Notes: generated by a model not told the origin, from the letters alone. Counted from the stretch's first letter, positions 52,106 to 62,326 are shown. The stretch is DNA of 64,000 nt from Persicobacter psychrovividus (GCF_036492425.1 NZ_AP025293.1:930001-994000), one strand, 5' to 3'. Numbers and translations are program-made.

Positions 52106-54691
52106 TTATTTGGAAATCAGGCTCAGACCGTTCAAAAAGGCCTGTCCGTTGGATCCTGTAATTTTGATGTTCAGTTGCTGTTGGTCATTCTGGATTAACA
52201 GTTTTTTAACCAGTGCACGGTGTCCGCCCACAACCTGCGCGGGGGTGAAATTTTTCAGTACCACCTTGCCATTAATTTCAACATCAATCGCCCCGACTTT
52301 TGTTTGCTGCCCTTGTTGATTGTTCAGCAAATAGGCTGATTGTGGACCCCAGTTGGACAGGTCAGCGAAGTTGAGCGCCAGTTGGTAAGTCCCTGGGGCA
52401 ACATCAAACTTGTAGCTGAAATCCCCGATTCTTGCGGTCTGAAACAAGGGTTGTTCGTCCGTATCTTTAATCGTCGCTACGGTTCCGTTGCGGTCGCCTT
52501 GTTTGAAGTGTTCCCCGCCAATAAAACCCCAGCCACCTTCGCTGTAGGCACGATCGGCAAACCAGGTAGTTTTAGCATGATCCGTATAAATGACTGATGA
52601 GCCAGCATTGATATGGATATTTACTGGAGCACCTTTTTTGAGCTTCGCAGGGATGTTATTCAAACTCAGGGTAGCCACATCCATGGTGCGGTTTTTAGCA
52701 GCGATCAACTGATATACGCCACTTTTATTTTGCATTTTCCAGCGGGCAATGTGGTTTCTTACCGTACGTTCGCCGTGGTCGATGCCATTCACAAATAAGG
52801 ACAGGTGGTTTTGGTTGGTGTACACTTTCACCTCAATTTTTGCACGATCGCCTTCGGTAACCTGCGTTCTGTTCGCCCAGTCGTCAGTGGCAATGTGAAC
52901 AATCGGACGGTCTTTTACCAGGCAGGCCTGAAGGAAGTAGTAGACATCTTTTGGGGTATGATCCAGATGCACCAGACCTTTATTATTGATATGCACCATA
53001 GATTCCTGACGGGAAGCGGAGCTGAAATCTGCAAGGTTCCAAACCGATCCACCCATGATATAATCGGTGTTTTGTATCACCTTCAGGTAGTGCTCAAGAT
53101 ATTTTTGCTGATATTCCATAGAGAAGTCGAACTTCTGCGGATTGTTGGCATGGATACGGGCATCGGAGCCTGCTCCAAATTCCGAGATGAACAGCGCACG
53201 GTGTGGGAAAAGGCGGTGCTGCTCGGCAATGAAATGTTCGAAGCCTTTAAGTTGGCCACCGTACCAGCCTGGGTAGAGGTTCCACCCTGTGATGTCAGCA
53301 ATACCCGACATGCCATAGCGGTCGTAATTGATGTCTTCATTAAAGGCCATGGCGGTTAGTCGTGAAGGATCTTCTTCTTTGGCCAGCTTGTTCAGTGACT
53401 TGCCAAATTTGGCAGTCCATAGGCAGAACAAATCACGAGGCTCTTTTTTCTTGATGCGGTATTTCACCTGAATGCAGGCTTCGTTCATCAGTCCCCAAAT
53501 AGCGATAGACGGGTTGTTTCTATACTGCTCAATCATTTCTTTGAGCATATTTGTGGCCGACGAAGTGAAGGCTTCATTTTTCGACATGATATCCACCAGT
53601 GGGATTTCCTGCCAAACGATAATCCCCAAGCGGTCACAGGCATCCAGAACAGCAGGGTCTTGTGGATAATGTGCCAGACGGGTGAAGTTGCCACCCATGT
53701 CTTTGATCATTTTCATGTCCGCAAAATGTTGCTCATCCGACACCGCAATTCCATAAGGGGCTTTATCCTGATGGCGACTTGCACCGATCAGTTTTAGGGG
53801 TGCGCCATTGAGTTCAAATTGATTTTGTGCATTGATGGCAAACCATCGGAAACCTACCTGATGTGAGAAGGTGTCCAGTGTGCGTCCATGGCGATCTTTC
53901 AATGTTGCGGTCAAGTGGTAGAGTAACGGGCTGTCAGGGCTCCACAGCTGTGGCTTGTTGACCGTCGGCATTTCTACGTGCCAGGATTTCGTGCCTTTAT
54001 GGAAATACTTTTTGAAAGTTTTCGCCATCACCTTTGATCCGTCAGGGGCAGTCAGGACCACCTCCATTTTCAGGTTCTGCGATTGTGCGCTGTTAATTTT
54101 ACCTTCAAAAGAAAGTGAAGCCTGAGAGGCGCTTACTTTTGGCGTGCGAATGATTCCTCCCCAGCCACCAAGCTGATCAAGGTCAAAGTGCGTTTTGGCT
54201 TTGGAAACCATCCATACATCGCGATAGATCCCCCCGAAGATGGTGAAATCCCCCGATAGCGGTGCCAGGTTTTTATTTTCATTGTTCACCACAACTTTCA
54301 GCCTGTTGGTTGCCCCAAATTTCAGGGCTTTATCCAGTGCAATATTGAAGGCCGTATAGCCTCCTTGGTGCGCCCCAAGAAGTTGGTCGTTCAAAAATAC
54401 CTGAGCTTTGGAGTTGACACCCTCGAAGTGTAAATAGTGCAATCGGCCAGCTTCCGCCTTGTCGATGGTGAATTGCTTTTCATAAACGGCATACCCACGA
54501 TAATAATCCTTCGTTTTGTAGGCATCCAGATTGTAAGTGTGCGGAATATGGATGGCTTCCATCTTGGCGTTGGGGTGCCCCGAGGCATCACTCAGCGCAA
54601 AGCTCCATCCGCCATTGAATGACGATGTTTGGCATATTCCCTGAAAGGGAAGCAGACAAACGGCCAGTAAGCTTAATAAAAAATACTTCAT
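52106..54691 (-). CDS. secreted GH2 beta-galactosidase-like glycosidase
   Basis: 861 residues with signal peptide (MKYFLLSLLAVCLLPFQGICQ). GH2 architecture: sugar-binding jelly roll (NGGWSFALSDASG, YYRGYAVYEKQF), immunoglobulin-like domain (~190-290), catalytic barrel with acid/base in SIAIWGLMNEA and nucleophile in ALFISEFGAGSD, then a malectin-like C-terminal module (~700-861, FSYKFDVAPGTYQLALNFADLS). Specificity (beta-galactosidase, glucuronidase or mannosidase) cannot be fixed. Its coupling to a sulfatase suggests marine sulfated galactans or similar glycans. Confidence 0.88.
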   Translation of the reverse strand: MKYFLLSLLAVCLLPFQGICQTSSFNGGWSFALSDASGHPNAKMEAIHIPHTYNLDAYKTKDYYRGYAVYEKQFTIDKAEAGRLHYLHFEGVNSKAQVFLNDQLLGAHQGGYTAFNIALDKALKFGATNRLKVVVNNENKNLAPLSGDFTIFGGIYRDVWMVSKAKTHFDLDQLGGWGGIIRTPKVSASQASLSFEGKINSAQSQNLKMEVVLTAPDGSKVMAKTFKKYFHKGTKSWHVEMPTVNKPQLWSPDSPLLYHLTATLKDRHGRTLDTFSHQVGFRWFAINAQNQFELNGAPLKLIGASRHQDKAPYGIAVSDEQHFADMKMIKDMGGNFTRLAHYPQDPAVLDACDRLGIIVWQEIPLVDIMSKNEAFTSSATNMLKEMIEQYRNNPSIAIWGLMNEACIQVKYRIKKKEPRDLFCLWTAKFGKSLNKLAKEEDPSRLTAMAFNEDINYDRYGMSGIADITGWNLYPGWYGGQLKGFEHFIAEQHRLFPHRALFISEFGAGSDARIHANNPQKFDFSMEYQQKYLEHYLKVIQNTDYIMGGSVWNLADFSSASRQESMVHINNKGLVHLDHTPKDVYYFLQACLVKDRPIVHIATDDWANRTQVTEGDRAKIEVKVYTNQNHLSLFVNGIDHGERTVRNHIARWKMQNKSGVYQLIAAKNRTMDVATLSLNNIPAKLKKGAPVNIHINAGSSVIYTDHAKTTWFADRAYSEGGWGFIGGEHFKQGDRNGTVATIKDTDEQPLFQTARIGDFSYKFDVAPGTYQLALNFADLSNWGPQSAYLLNNQQGQQTKVGAIDVEINGKVVLKNFTPAQVVGGHRALVKKLLIQNDQQQLNIKITGSNGQAFLNGLSLISK

Positions 54692-54869
54692 TATTGTAAG
54701 AGGTTAAAAACGCTAATTGCTTTCTTTACCCAAAGGTCATGGATAAATAATAGAATAAAGATTTTTAACCCACATCAAATCTACTGCGAAGGGTGAAGTC
54801 GCACTAATGAGCTATAAAAGAGTTGTTTTTGGCTATTTTTTGTGATAATGTAACCCGAGGTTAGTAATG

Positions 54870-54892
54870 TTGTAGGGTTAAAAACCCTACAA
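54870..54892. repeat. 10-bp perfect inverted repeat
   Basis: TTGTAGGGTT (54870-54879), AAA, AACCCTACAA (54883-54892), in the spacer upstream of the GH2 gene. It looks like a repetitive extragenic palindrome; a regulatory role is not excluded. Confidence 0.5.
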
Positions 54893-54911
54893 TATGAGTA
54901 CTACTGTATGC

Positions 54912-54943
54912 AAAAAAGCCCAGGCTTTCATTGCCTGGGCTTT
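54912..54943 (-). terminator. terminator after the repeat-protein gene
   Basis: AAAGCCCAGGC (54915-54925), loop TTTCATT, GCCTGGGCTTT (54933-54943). On the minus strand a T6 run follows. It lies 21 bases after the stop at 54964. Confidence 0.8.
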
Positions 54944-54963
54944 GATGTTGGAGGATTTTATAC

Positions 54964-57900
54964 CTACTCAATCACAATTCTTCCCGTAAATTCATTTTCA
55001 CCGTCCAGTGCTCTGATGATATAAAGCCCAGGAGCAAGATGGCTTACATTGATCTTGCCTTCGGCATCAACAAACTGCTCAATCAATACCGTTCCCGCCA
55101 TCGAAATCAGCTGAACGCTCGACGGGTTCGCCACCTCGATATTCAGGATGTTTGTCGTTGGGTTCGGATACGCTAAAAGTGCAATTTGTGGTTTGTCCGC
55201 ACCAAGTGGTCGGGTTACTACCGCCAAGGCTTCTGAAGCATCTGATCTTTTGGATACCGCACTCGCATAGACGCGCTGATAGAAGTTGTAAGTTTCTCCT
55301 TCTGCAAGATCAGGGAACTCCGTGCTTCGTTGCCAGCCTTCGCCTTCAATGCGGTATTCCATGAAGGGTTGTTCTTTTAAAGTAATGTGGTTGGCATCTA
55401 TTTTTTCTGCTTCTGGTATGTTAGGCTTATTTTGCTCGAATATTTTTGCGTAGGATGCTTTGGAAGCAATCACTCCATCTTTCTCAGAAGAAGTTACCAC
55501 GTATTTAAGGTTTGCATAAAGCAGGCTTTCATCTAAGGTTAAAGTGTTAGTCGTAATGCCTGTTGGTGTATCGAACTTATACCATTCTCCAGTATAATCA
55601 GTCACATTAATTTCATCAACCAAGGCGGTAATCGCCTCTCCAAATTGAGGTGTTCCATTTACGCTAATTATTCCTTTTAAAGGCTGATTCTCCAACTCGA
55701 TTTCGACCTGAATCTTTCCAATGGCGTTTTTATCGTGATTTTTCACCTTAAAATAATAAGTCTCTCCTGCCGTGACAGAATAATGCTCTGTGTTACCATA
55801 GGCACAAGTTGTGATGGATGAAGCGCTACGGCCATTGATTAATAGTTCACAACTTCCTGTAAATGTATAAATAGAGAGCTTATTATCTCGTGAGAGGTTA
55901 CAATTTCCAATCGAAATTATTCCATTTGCTGGTGCCAAGTATTCAAAAAATACCGTATGCTCTGTCAACTCATAGATTTGAGGAATTAAGGGGAGGCTCT
56001 GCGTACAGCTTCCATGGTTTTCATCCCCTTTTGTAAAACGAATCTTTTGGTTGATATTATTAAGATATCTTTTCCCTTCAAAGTAATAGGTCTTGCCCTG
56101 TTCTACATAGAAAGGAGAATCTGAATACATATAACTACCTGTTTGATAAGTTGCATCACATGAATTTTTAACATGCAAGCCGATGTTTTTGGATGATCCT
56201 ATGAACTCCAGATTTAGCAGTCCACTAAATGCGGCGGTGTATTTGAAATAGTTGGCCCTCCAGTTGTTCTCCAGCAAAGCTAAGGTATCACCCAGTTCAA
56301 ATTCCATAGCGGTTGCACACGTTTCTTTTGTTTCAGCGATGGTTGAACTGATCTTAATGGTGTCTTGTCGATGTAATTGGTCTGAATAGGCGATTATTTC
56401 TTCACCTTTTCTTAAAAAGAATATATCACTCGAACTGATGTCGTATTCACCTAAAAGTTCAACACTTCGAGTGAAGTTATTATTTTGTCGATATGAAGGT
56501 TGTTCATTAAAGCAATCCAGATAGAAATAAGTTTGCATGGTGTTAATGCCATTACTTGGTTTGGCCAGAGTTGCTGAAAATTGATAAAAATCATCCTGTG
56601 GTGCTGTAAACCTCCAGTATTGTTCATTCCCCACCACATTTTCACCCAAATGGTAAGGTTGAGCATTTTCACATAGGTCACCTTCCTCGATAGGTCTGTA
56701 TTCAATGAAAATCTTTTTATTTTTTTGAAGGGATTTATAAAATTTAAAATCAATCTGCTCCCCTTTCTTTACCGCAAATCGAGGAGTAGAAAAGTTAAAT
56801 TCATCGCAAGTTCCCACCTCAATTCTGATGTCTGCTGCATTGTGAAAGACCAATACTCCATCTGATGTTGCTTCAAATCGATAAAATTCAGGCGTTATTT
56901 CATTTCCGTTAATCGTCAAAGAGTCTATTGGTAATACCTGAGCATTAGCGCAATGTGTTGGTAAGTTTTGCTTTGACTCAAAAGTAATGTCAAATGACTC
57001 AACCCTATTAATGAAGCCAGGATTAAATATATACTGATCACCCGCCTTGAGCAAAATATCATGTGTGGTATGTGTTTTATGGCCTTTGCAATCTTTGCCA
57101 AATATAATCCAGTTAACCTGTTCTGGATTGAAGTGTAATATACCGTCGGTTTCAGGTGTAAATGTATAATAGACTTCCCAAATATCTTTTGGTACTTCAT
57201 TCGCTCCGATCTTTAGAGGCAGTGGGTTGGAACATGATCCAATTTCCTTTTCCATTGGTTCGGATAGATTGAAGGTAATCGGAAAATCTTCTTCTATGCT
57301 TGTTCCATTTTCTAAGCCTAAGAAAATGAGGTAATTGCCTTTTGATAAATTCTTCTCAAAAGGAAGACTATTAAAATATCCGCTATTGGTACAAGATTCT
57401 TTTACTTGGATATTCAAATGACTTTGCCCTTCTGCATCAATGGTCAATAATTTGTCCTCCTCAAGGCTTATGGAATAATATTGAGCCGTTTGATCCCTTG
57501 GGAAATCTACTGTTTCCCCATGCTGCACAGCAATGGCATTCAAACAAGATGGCTCCAAGTTTTCCTGGTCGTGGAAAATTAATTTCCATTCAAAATCTGT
57601 GGTAATGGAATTGGGATTGGCTTCTAAATAGATGCTTTCTCCTGCGAAGACATCATATTTTATGTTTCGAGAAGGGCTAACGTATTCGTCATTACCATTG
57701 CAAGATGATTTGAGGTAGAAGGTCATATTCGGATCTGAAACAATTGATATTTGCCCATTAGTTTCAGGAGTGAAGGTATAATAAGTTGAAGTATGTGTTG
57801 AGTTGGTGATGTTTTCACCAGCATCTACAGGAATGGCTAAATCACAAAATTCGCCTCCAACTATTGACCGAAAATCAATACTCAGTTCAAGAGCGTCGTT

Positions 57901-58248
57901 ATTGTAGTTTTGGCACTTAAACAAAAAAACTTGCCCTTTTTGGCATTTGATACGCTGATCTTTTCCAGATAAATAGTCATCCACTTTATCAGTTTGACAG
58001 TTTGGGTAAACAAAGCTTATAAAATGCTCATTAGCAGTTAGGTGAATGTAGCCATCAATAGGAGAAATAAGTTTGTACCAATTACCTCCAGGGGCAAGCG
58101 GCAGTGTGATGGATTCCGTAAATTCTATTGCGTCTTCGCAATTAGATGGATCTTGAGCAAATAGGGTAGTAGGTAAAATAAATGAGAGCATAACCATGTA
58201 TGTTAATCTCATTAACCCTTTCATTGAAGGATGTAAAGATAGTTTCAT
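54964..58248 (-). CDS. secreted repeat protein with T9SS sorting tail
   Basis: 1094 residues with signal peptide (cut near TTLFAQ; an internal ATG at 58224 would also serve). Eight repeats of ~110-130 residues follow, each opening with a cysteine-led segment and a Y-x-F-T-x-x-x-D/N-G core: SNCEDAIEF, EFCDLAIPV, PSCLNAIAV, GSCSNPLPL, THCANAQVL, DLCENAQPY, ETCATAMEF, GSCTQSLPL. A second cysteine near each repeat end (SSCNG, ESCTN, KDCKG, SSCDA-like) suggests one disulphide per unit. Then come two Ig/Fn3-like modules and a T9SS domain (LLAYPNPTTNILNIEV ... GRIVIE). The pattern recalls PPC-type modules. No catalytic motif is visible; an adhesin or surface-binding role is inferred. The gene is clearly more AT-rich than its neighbours. 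Confidence 0.75.
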   Translation of the reverse strand: MKLSLHPSMKGLMRLTYMVMLSFILPTTLFAQDPSNCEDAIEFTESITLPLAPGGNWYKLISPIDGYIHLTANEHFISFVYPNCQTDKVDDYLSGKDQRIKCQKGQVFLFKCQNYNNDALELSIDFRSIVGGEFCDLAIPVDAGENITNSTHTSTYYTFTPETNGQISIVSDPNMTFYLKSSCNGNDEYVSPSRNIKYDVFAGESIYLEANPNSITTDFEWKLIFHDQENLEPSCLNAIAVQHGETVDFPRDQTAQYYSISLEEDKLLTIDAEGQSHLNIQVKESCTNSGYFNSLPFEKNLSKGNYLIFLGLENGTSIEEDFPITFNLSEPMEKEIGSCSNPLPLKIGANEVPKDIWEVYYTFTPETDGILHFNPEQVNWIIFGKDCKGHKTHTTHDILLKAGDQYIFNPGFINRVESFDITFESKQNLPTHCANAQVLPIDSLTINGNEITPEFYRFEATSDGVLVFHNAADIRIEVGTCDEFNFSTPRFAVKKGEQIDFKFYKSLQKNKKIFIEYRPIEEGDLCENAQPYHLGENVVGNEQYWRFTAPQDDFYQFSATLAKPSNGINTMQTYFYLDCFNEQPSYRQNNNFTRSVELLGEYDISSSDIFFLRKGEEIIAYSDQLHRQDTIKISSTIAETKETCATAMEFELGDTLALLENNWRANYFKYTAAFSGLLNLEFIGSSKNIGLHVKNSCDATYQTGSYMYSDSPFYVEQGKTYYFEGKRYLNNINQKIRFTKGDENHGSCTQSLPLIPQIYELTEHTVFFEYLAPANGIISIGNCNLSRDNKLSIYTFTGSCELLINGRSASSITTCAYGNTEHYSVTAGETYYFKVKNHDKNAIGKIQVEIELENQPLKGIISVNGTPQFGEAITALVDEINVTDYTGEWYKFDTPTGITTNTLTLDESLLYANLKYVVTSSEKDGVIASKASYAKIFEQNKPNIPEAEKIDANHITLKEQPFMEYRIEGEGWQRSTEFPDLAEGETYNFYQRVYASAVSKRSDASEALAVVTRPLGADKPQIALLAYPNPTTNILNIEVANPSSVQLISMAGTVLIEQFVDAEGKINVSHLAPGLYIIRALDGENEFTGRIVIE

Positions 58249-58432
58249 ATGTAAAGTATTGGTTGATATTTTTATAAAAATAGATAAAATAATTATGGTC
58301 TCAAATTTTCCATAGGATACTTGTTAGATTGGCTTTTACCCTTCATTGAAACAGATTGATATTTTTTTGCCTGTTTTCCAACATATCCTCTTTGGTTTTG
58401 AAAATCCTTTTAATCCACTGATATTTGCACCA

Positions 58433-59245
58433 ATGGAAGAATTAGTGAATGAAAAGCAGGCGCTGAAGAAGTTGAAGAAAAAACTGACTTCGGCAACTTC
58501 TCGCGCAATGATGGACTTCAGTATGCTGGAGGAAGGGGATAAGTTGATGGTTTGTCTATCGGGAGGAAAGGACAGTTATGCCTTGTTGGATATGGTGTTG
58601 CATACGCAGAGGGTGGTGCCTTTTCATTTTGATGTGGTTGCGGTGAACCTGGATCAGAAACAACCTGGCTTTCCTGAGCACATTCTTCCTGAATACCTGA
58701 AAAATCTGGGGGTTGATTTTGAGATTGTCGAAAAGGATACCTATTCAGTAGTAAAAGAAAAAGTACCTGAAGGCAAGACGACTTGTAGCCTTTGTTCACG
58801 CTTGCGACGAGGCAACCTCTATGAAACTGCCAAGCGGTTGGGCGCAAATAAACTTGCCCTTGGTCATCATCAGGATGACATTATCGAAACGTTTTTCTTG
58901 AATCTGTTTTTCAGCGGAAAACTGGAGGCCATGCCCGCCAAATACCTGACCGACGACGGAAGCCTAACCGTTCTGCGTCCGATGGCCTATTGCCGTGAGC
59001 AGGACATCGCTGACTATGCAGCGTTGCGCGCCTTCCCGATTATCCCTTGTAATTTGTGTGGATCACAACCGAAACTGCAACGACAGGTGGTCAAGGGAAT
59101 GCTCAAAACTTGGGAACAGGCTTATCCCGATCGTATGGAGATCATCATGAATGCGCTTCAGAATGTGAGTCCTTCGCACCTGTTGGATCATCAATTATTC
59201 GATTTTATGAATATGCACGGTCGCGATTTGTCAGCACTGCGGTAG
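58433..59245 (+). CDS. ttcA: tRNA 2-thiocytidine(32) synthetase TtcA
   Basis: 270 residues from ATG 58433 ([18 protein letters not shown]); the upstream frame to 58346 is not homologous. PP-loop ATPase [12 protein letters not shown], iron-sulphur ligands CSLC and CNLC (the spaced CxxC pair that defines TtcA), [25 protein letters not shown] and [15 protein letters not shown]. It thiolates cytidine 32 in tRNA, using ATP and a [4Fe-4S] cluster. Its last 15 bases overlap the converging GNAT gene. Confidence 0.94.
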   Translation: MEELVNEKQALKKLKKKLTSATSRAMMDFSMLEEGDKLMVCLSGGKDSYALLDMVLHTQRVVPFHFDVVAVNLDQKQPGFPEHILPEYLKNLGVDFEIVEKDTYSVVKEKVPEGKTTCSLCSRLRRGNLYETAKRLGANKLALGHHQDDIIETFFLNLFFSGKLEAMPAKYLTDDGSLTVLRPMAYCREQDIADYAALRAFPIIPCNLCGSQPKLQRQVVKGMLKTWEQAYPDRMEIIMNALQNVSPSHLLDHQLFDFMNMHGRDLSALR

Positions 59246-59749
59246 CGGAGATTGATTGCTGAACAGCATAAACTTCTTGGGCATTTGTGGCGGTAGGTGC
59301 TGCTGTTGTTGAAAGCCAAGCCTTTTTAACAGTTGCTGGGATTTGACATTGGAGGAGGTGGTAATGGCTGCGCATGGGTGAATGCCTCGGACTTTTCCAT
59401 AAGCGAGCAAGGCACGGCATGCCTCAAGCATATAACCTTTTTTACTGAATTGGGGCAAGAGTGCAAAACCGATATCAGGCAAGTCAAGGTAAGTTCTTTG
59501 CACAAAACCACAGATGCCGATTGGTGTATTGGAGCTCTTGAGCACAATTTTGCGCATACCCATCGTGGGGGATTTATACGCAGGAATAATAGAATCTATA
59601 ATATAGGTTCTTGCATGTTGCGTATTTTCGATATACTTGTCTCCGATAAATGTCAGCCAGCCTTTGGTGTTCATCAATTCAAGCAGAAACTGATCGTCCT
59701 GTAGATTGATAGGCACAATGGAAGTTCTGGGGGTTATGATTTTTAGCAT
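59231..59749 (-). CDS. GNAT acetyltransferase, RimJ/RimL-like
   Basis: 172 residues. RimJ/L-type GNAT with [71 protein letters not shown], where [10 protein letters not shown] is the acetyl-CoA loop, and [18 protein letters not shown]. Substrate unknown. Five bases after the DinB-family gene on the same strand, so likely one transcript. Its 3' end overlaps ttcA tail to tail by 15 bases. Confidence 0.83.
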   Translation of the reverse strand: MLKIITPRTSIVPINLQDDQFLLELMNTKGWLTFIGDKYIENTQHARTYIIDSIIPAYKSPTMGMRKIVLKSSNTPIGICGFVQRTYLDLPDIGFALLPQFSKKGYMLEACRALLAYGKVRGIHPCAAITTSSNVKSQQLLKRLGFQQQQHLPPQMPKKFMLFSNQSPLPQC

Positions 59750-59754
59750 ATCGG

Positions 59755-60207
59755 CTATGCGGACTGTTGTGCTCTTTTGTAGAAAATATAATCGGTCGGT
59801 AAAGGTTGTACGTTCTGCTGCCGTAACATAAAAGCAATTTGCCCCCGATGGTGCGTGTGGTGATTGGAAATATGAAACAGGATTTCACGGAGGGAATGAT
59901 GAAAGAGGTCTCCAGTGGAGTTATCATAAATAATGGTTTGCTCTAAATTTCGCTGTGCAAGAATTTCCTGTGTCTCCCGGTGATTTTGTTCATTGAGGGC
60001 AAAGCAGGCATCGATATCAAGTAACTGATGAAGGGGTGTTGCTGCCTGATGAAGTATGCGGGCGTTCCATATTTGGTGGGCATTCAGTAAATGACAATAC
60101 AGCTGCATTTCCTGTCCTTGCAGAAGATTGTTCTCCTTTAACTGCTGACCAATCATTTCATTAAACTGCAAATGGTATTGGAATATATCTTCAAAGAGTG
60201 CTTTCAT
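59755..60207 (-). CDS. DinB-family protein
   Basis: 150 residues. Four-helix DinB/YfiT-type bundle with the histidine metal triad suggested by LNAHQIWNARI (about 43-53) and HISNHHTHHRGQIAFMLRQQN (about 111-131). Family members bind a metal and act as thiol-dependent transferases or damage-related proteins, mostly uncharacterised. First of a two-gene unit with the GNAT. Confidence 0.83.
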   Translation of the reverse strand: MKALFEDIFQYHLQFNEMIGQQLKENNLLQGQEMQLYCHLLNAHQIWNARILHQAATPLHQLLDIDACFALNEQNHRETQEILAQRNLEQTIIYDNSTGDLFHHSLREILFHISNHHTHHRGQIAFMLRQQNVQPLPTDYIFYKRAQQSA

Positions 60208-60342
60208 AAAATCAGGTAATGTTTGATTATGAAAACGATCCTTTTGCCGCTAAAGACCAGTAGATAGGGTCAATTCATGGTTTATTTTGACTGAATAAGA
60301 ATAAAGTACCATAAAATCTCATTTCGACGGATTAATCATCGA

Positions 60343-61179
60343 TCAGCCCTGTTTTGGTGCTTTATGGGCGGCATGTGTGTTTTCCTGCATTTTCAGGCGG
60401 TTCAGAAATTGTCCGTAATGATCCATTAAAGCAATGGTAATTTCTGCATCCGTGTTATTCATTACAAAGGTTAGCGGCAGGTGATAAAATTCCAAAAAAG
60501 CGTTCGCCTGCGTGCTGTCAATGTCAAATAGCTTTTGTATGGCTTGAGCACTTGCAAATTGATCATACCGGCTTTGCTTCTTTTTTTTAACCGCCTCCTG
60601 ATAGAGCACATGCTGCATTTTCCGCTTTTCTTTGGCCTCTTTACTGAAAGCATTTTGGATGGTCGATAATGGATTCGATATCATCCCGAGGGCGTAGTCC
60701 GCAACATTGGGGTCTTTTGGCGCCTGAAGTCCAGGCTTTTTCTTGGGCTTTTTTTGCATGCCAATACCTGGAATGTAGTAGGGATCATTCGCCTTGGCAC
60801 GATAAACCCGAGGCTGATTGCCATTGGAATAGACATTGACATTCTCGAGCATTAAAGAGTCTTCGGCCATACGCACCTGCAAAATACCCGACGATATCAT
60901 CTGGTCTGAAATGGTAATCGGTGTTTTTTTGTAGCCGACTGCACTGAAGATCAGGGTGTCTTGCGCACTGACCTTGATATTAAATCGCCCTTCAGTATCC
61001 GAGGCACCCCCCAGATTTTTGTTTTTGATAATGATGCTGACAAATGGGATCGGCTGATGGTCTTTTTGCGTGAAAATTTTCCCGTGCAATACAGGATTGT
61101 CCTGACAGAAAGCTGGGAGTTGGCCAAAGAATAACAGCAAGACGCAAAGCAAAAAGACGATCGGATTTTTATATGTCAT
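60343..61179 (-). CDS. secreted CarboxypepD-reg-like protein, paralogue 1
   Basis: 278 residues with signal peptide (MTYKNPIVFLLCVLLLFFGQLPAFCQ). A carboxypeptidase-D regulatory-like beta domain (about 30-110: LHGKIFTQKDHQPIPFVSIIIKNKNLGGASDTEGRFNIKV ... LIFSAVGYKKTPI) precedes a basic, lysine-rich middle (PKKKPGLQAPKDPNVADYALGMISNPLSTIQNAFSK) and a C-terminal helix-rich part (YDQFASAQAIQKLFDIDS). Such proteins are common in Bacteroidota envelopes with unknown role. The next gene upstream is a close paralogue that carries a frameshift. Confidence 0.78.
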   Translation of the reverse strand: MTYKNPIVFLLCVLLLFFGQLPAFCQDNPVLHGKIFTQKDHQPIPFVSIIIKNKNLGGASDTEGRFNIKVSAQDTLIFSAVGYKKTPITISDQMISSGILQVRMAEDSLMLENVNVYSNGNQPRVYRAKANDPYYIPGIGMQKKPKKKPGLQAPKDPNVADYALGMISNPLSTIQNAFSKEAKEKRKMQHVLYQEAVKKKKQSRYDQFASAQAIQKLFDIDSTQANAFLEFYHLPLTFVMNNTDAEITIALMDHYGQFLNRLKMQENTHAAHKAPKQG

Positions 61180-61326
61180 AACAAGGAGTATCGGCGCAAT
61201 ATTAGGTTTAATTTAATATCAATCATAACCACAAGGCTCAGATTAACAAAATTTAACCTTTGTAAATGAGAGAGTTGCAAAATGTGTACCGATATTGATA
61301 ATAATGATAATAATCCAGTGCGCTTT

Positions 61327-61354
61327 GTAGAGACATTGCATGCAACGTCCGTAC
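61327..61354. repeat. degenerate GTAGAGACGTTGCATGC-type palindrome
   Basis: GTAGAGACATTGCATGCAACGTCCGTAC, centred on GCATGC, a decayed copy of a palindrome that I know to be widely scattered in Bacteroidota and other genomes. A shorter related hairpin lies at 62465-62484. Confidence 0.5.
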
Positions 61355-61401
61355 CGTGAGGTACAAAAAGTTTCCGAAGGTCTTGTTTAAACGACAATAA
61401 T

Positions 61402-62222
61402 CTAATTTTCTTCGGGAATTTCCCTGGGTTCGCTCTTTAAATATTCAAGATATTCCCCATAATGCTCCATCAGGTCAATCGTAACCTCAACCTGTCCATG
61501 ATTCAAAATGATGCTATCCGAAGGGGAGTAATATTCAAGAAATCGCTTTGCTTTTAGGGTATCAATATCAAAAATATTACTTACCGTAAGTATGCCTGCA
61601 AATTTTTCACGGCGCTCCTGTTTCTTTTTTGCGATCGCTTCATCATATAATATATGGCGCATTTTCAATTCCTCCTTTTCTTTTTTGCTGATGATACTGT
61701 GTAAGGTAGATATTGGGTTGAAAACCATGCCTAAGGCATAATTTGCAATGGTCGGATCTTTAGGTTTTTGGAGCTCAGGCTTCTTTGGGGGCTTTCTTTC
61801 CATGCCAATGCCGGGAATATAGTACGGTTCATTGATCTTCCGGAAAACGCATGGCTGATTGCCATTGGAATAGACATCGACATTTTCAAGCACCAAAGAA
61901 TCTTCCTGCATATTGACTTCCAGTACGCCTAATTGTATCATCTTTTCTGTGATGGTAAAGGATGTTTTCTTATAACCGACCGCACTAAAAATCAGGGTGT
62001 CCTGTATGCCTACTTTGATAATAAACCGACCTTCAATGTCGGAAGCTCCACCTACATTTTTATTCTGAACAATGATATTTACAAAAGGTATTGGTTGGTG
62101 GTCTTTCTGGGAAAAAAAATTTCTCCATGAATGACATGATGCTCTTGGCCGAGCACGGGTAGTTGATGAAATAGCAAGGCAAGGCTGGTGGACAGAAATA
62201 GGTTTGAAATATTCTTTATCAT
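61402..62222 (-). pseudogene. paralogue 2 of the CarboxypepD-reg protein, frameshifted
   Basis: ATG at 62222 starts a signal peptide (MIKNISNLFLSTSLALLFHQ) and GQEHHVIHGEIF, matching the HGKIF of paralogue 1. At the T8 run (A8 on the plus strand, 62112-62119) the frame is lost and a TAA follows within ~15 codons. In another frame the match resumes at once: SQKDHQPIPFVNIIVQNKNVGGASDIEGRF, continuing to 61402 through VDVYSNGNQPCVF, PYYIPGIGMERKPPKKPEL and FDIDTLKAKRFLEYY. Two fewer T (or one more) would restore the frame. It is either decaying, phase-variable through the homopolymer, or affected by a sequencing error. Confidence 0.8.
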
Positions 62223-62326
62223 AAAATAATGTAAATATTAATTCATTTTACATCATAATTGTAAGATAAAGTTTAACATAAATTAACTGATGAAAGTAAA
62301 GGATTTATGATTATTTAAGTGGGAGA

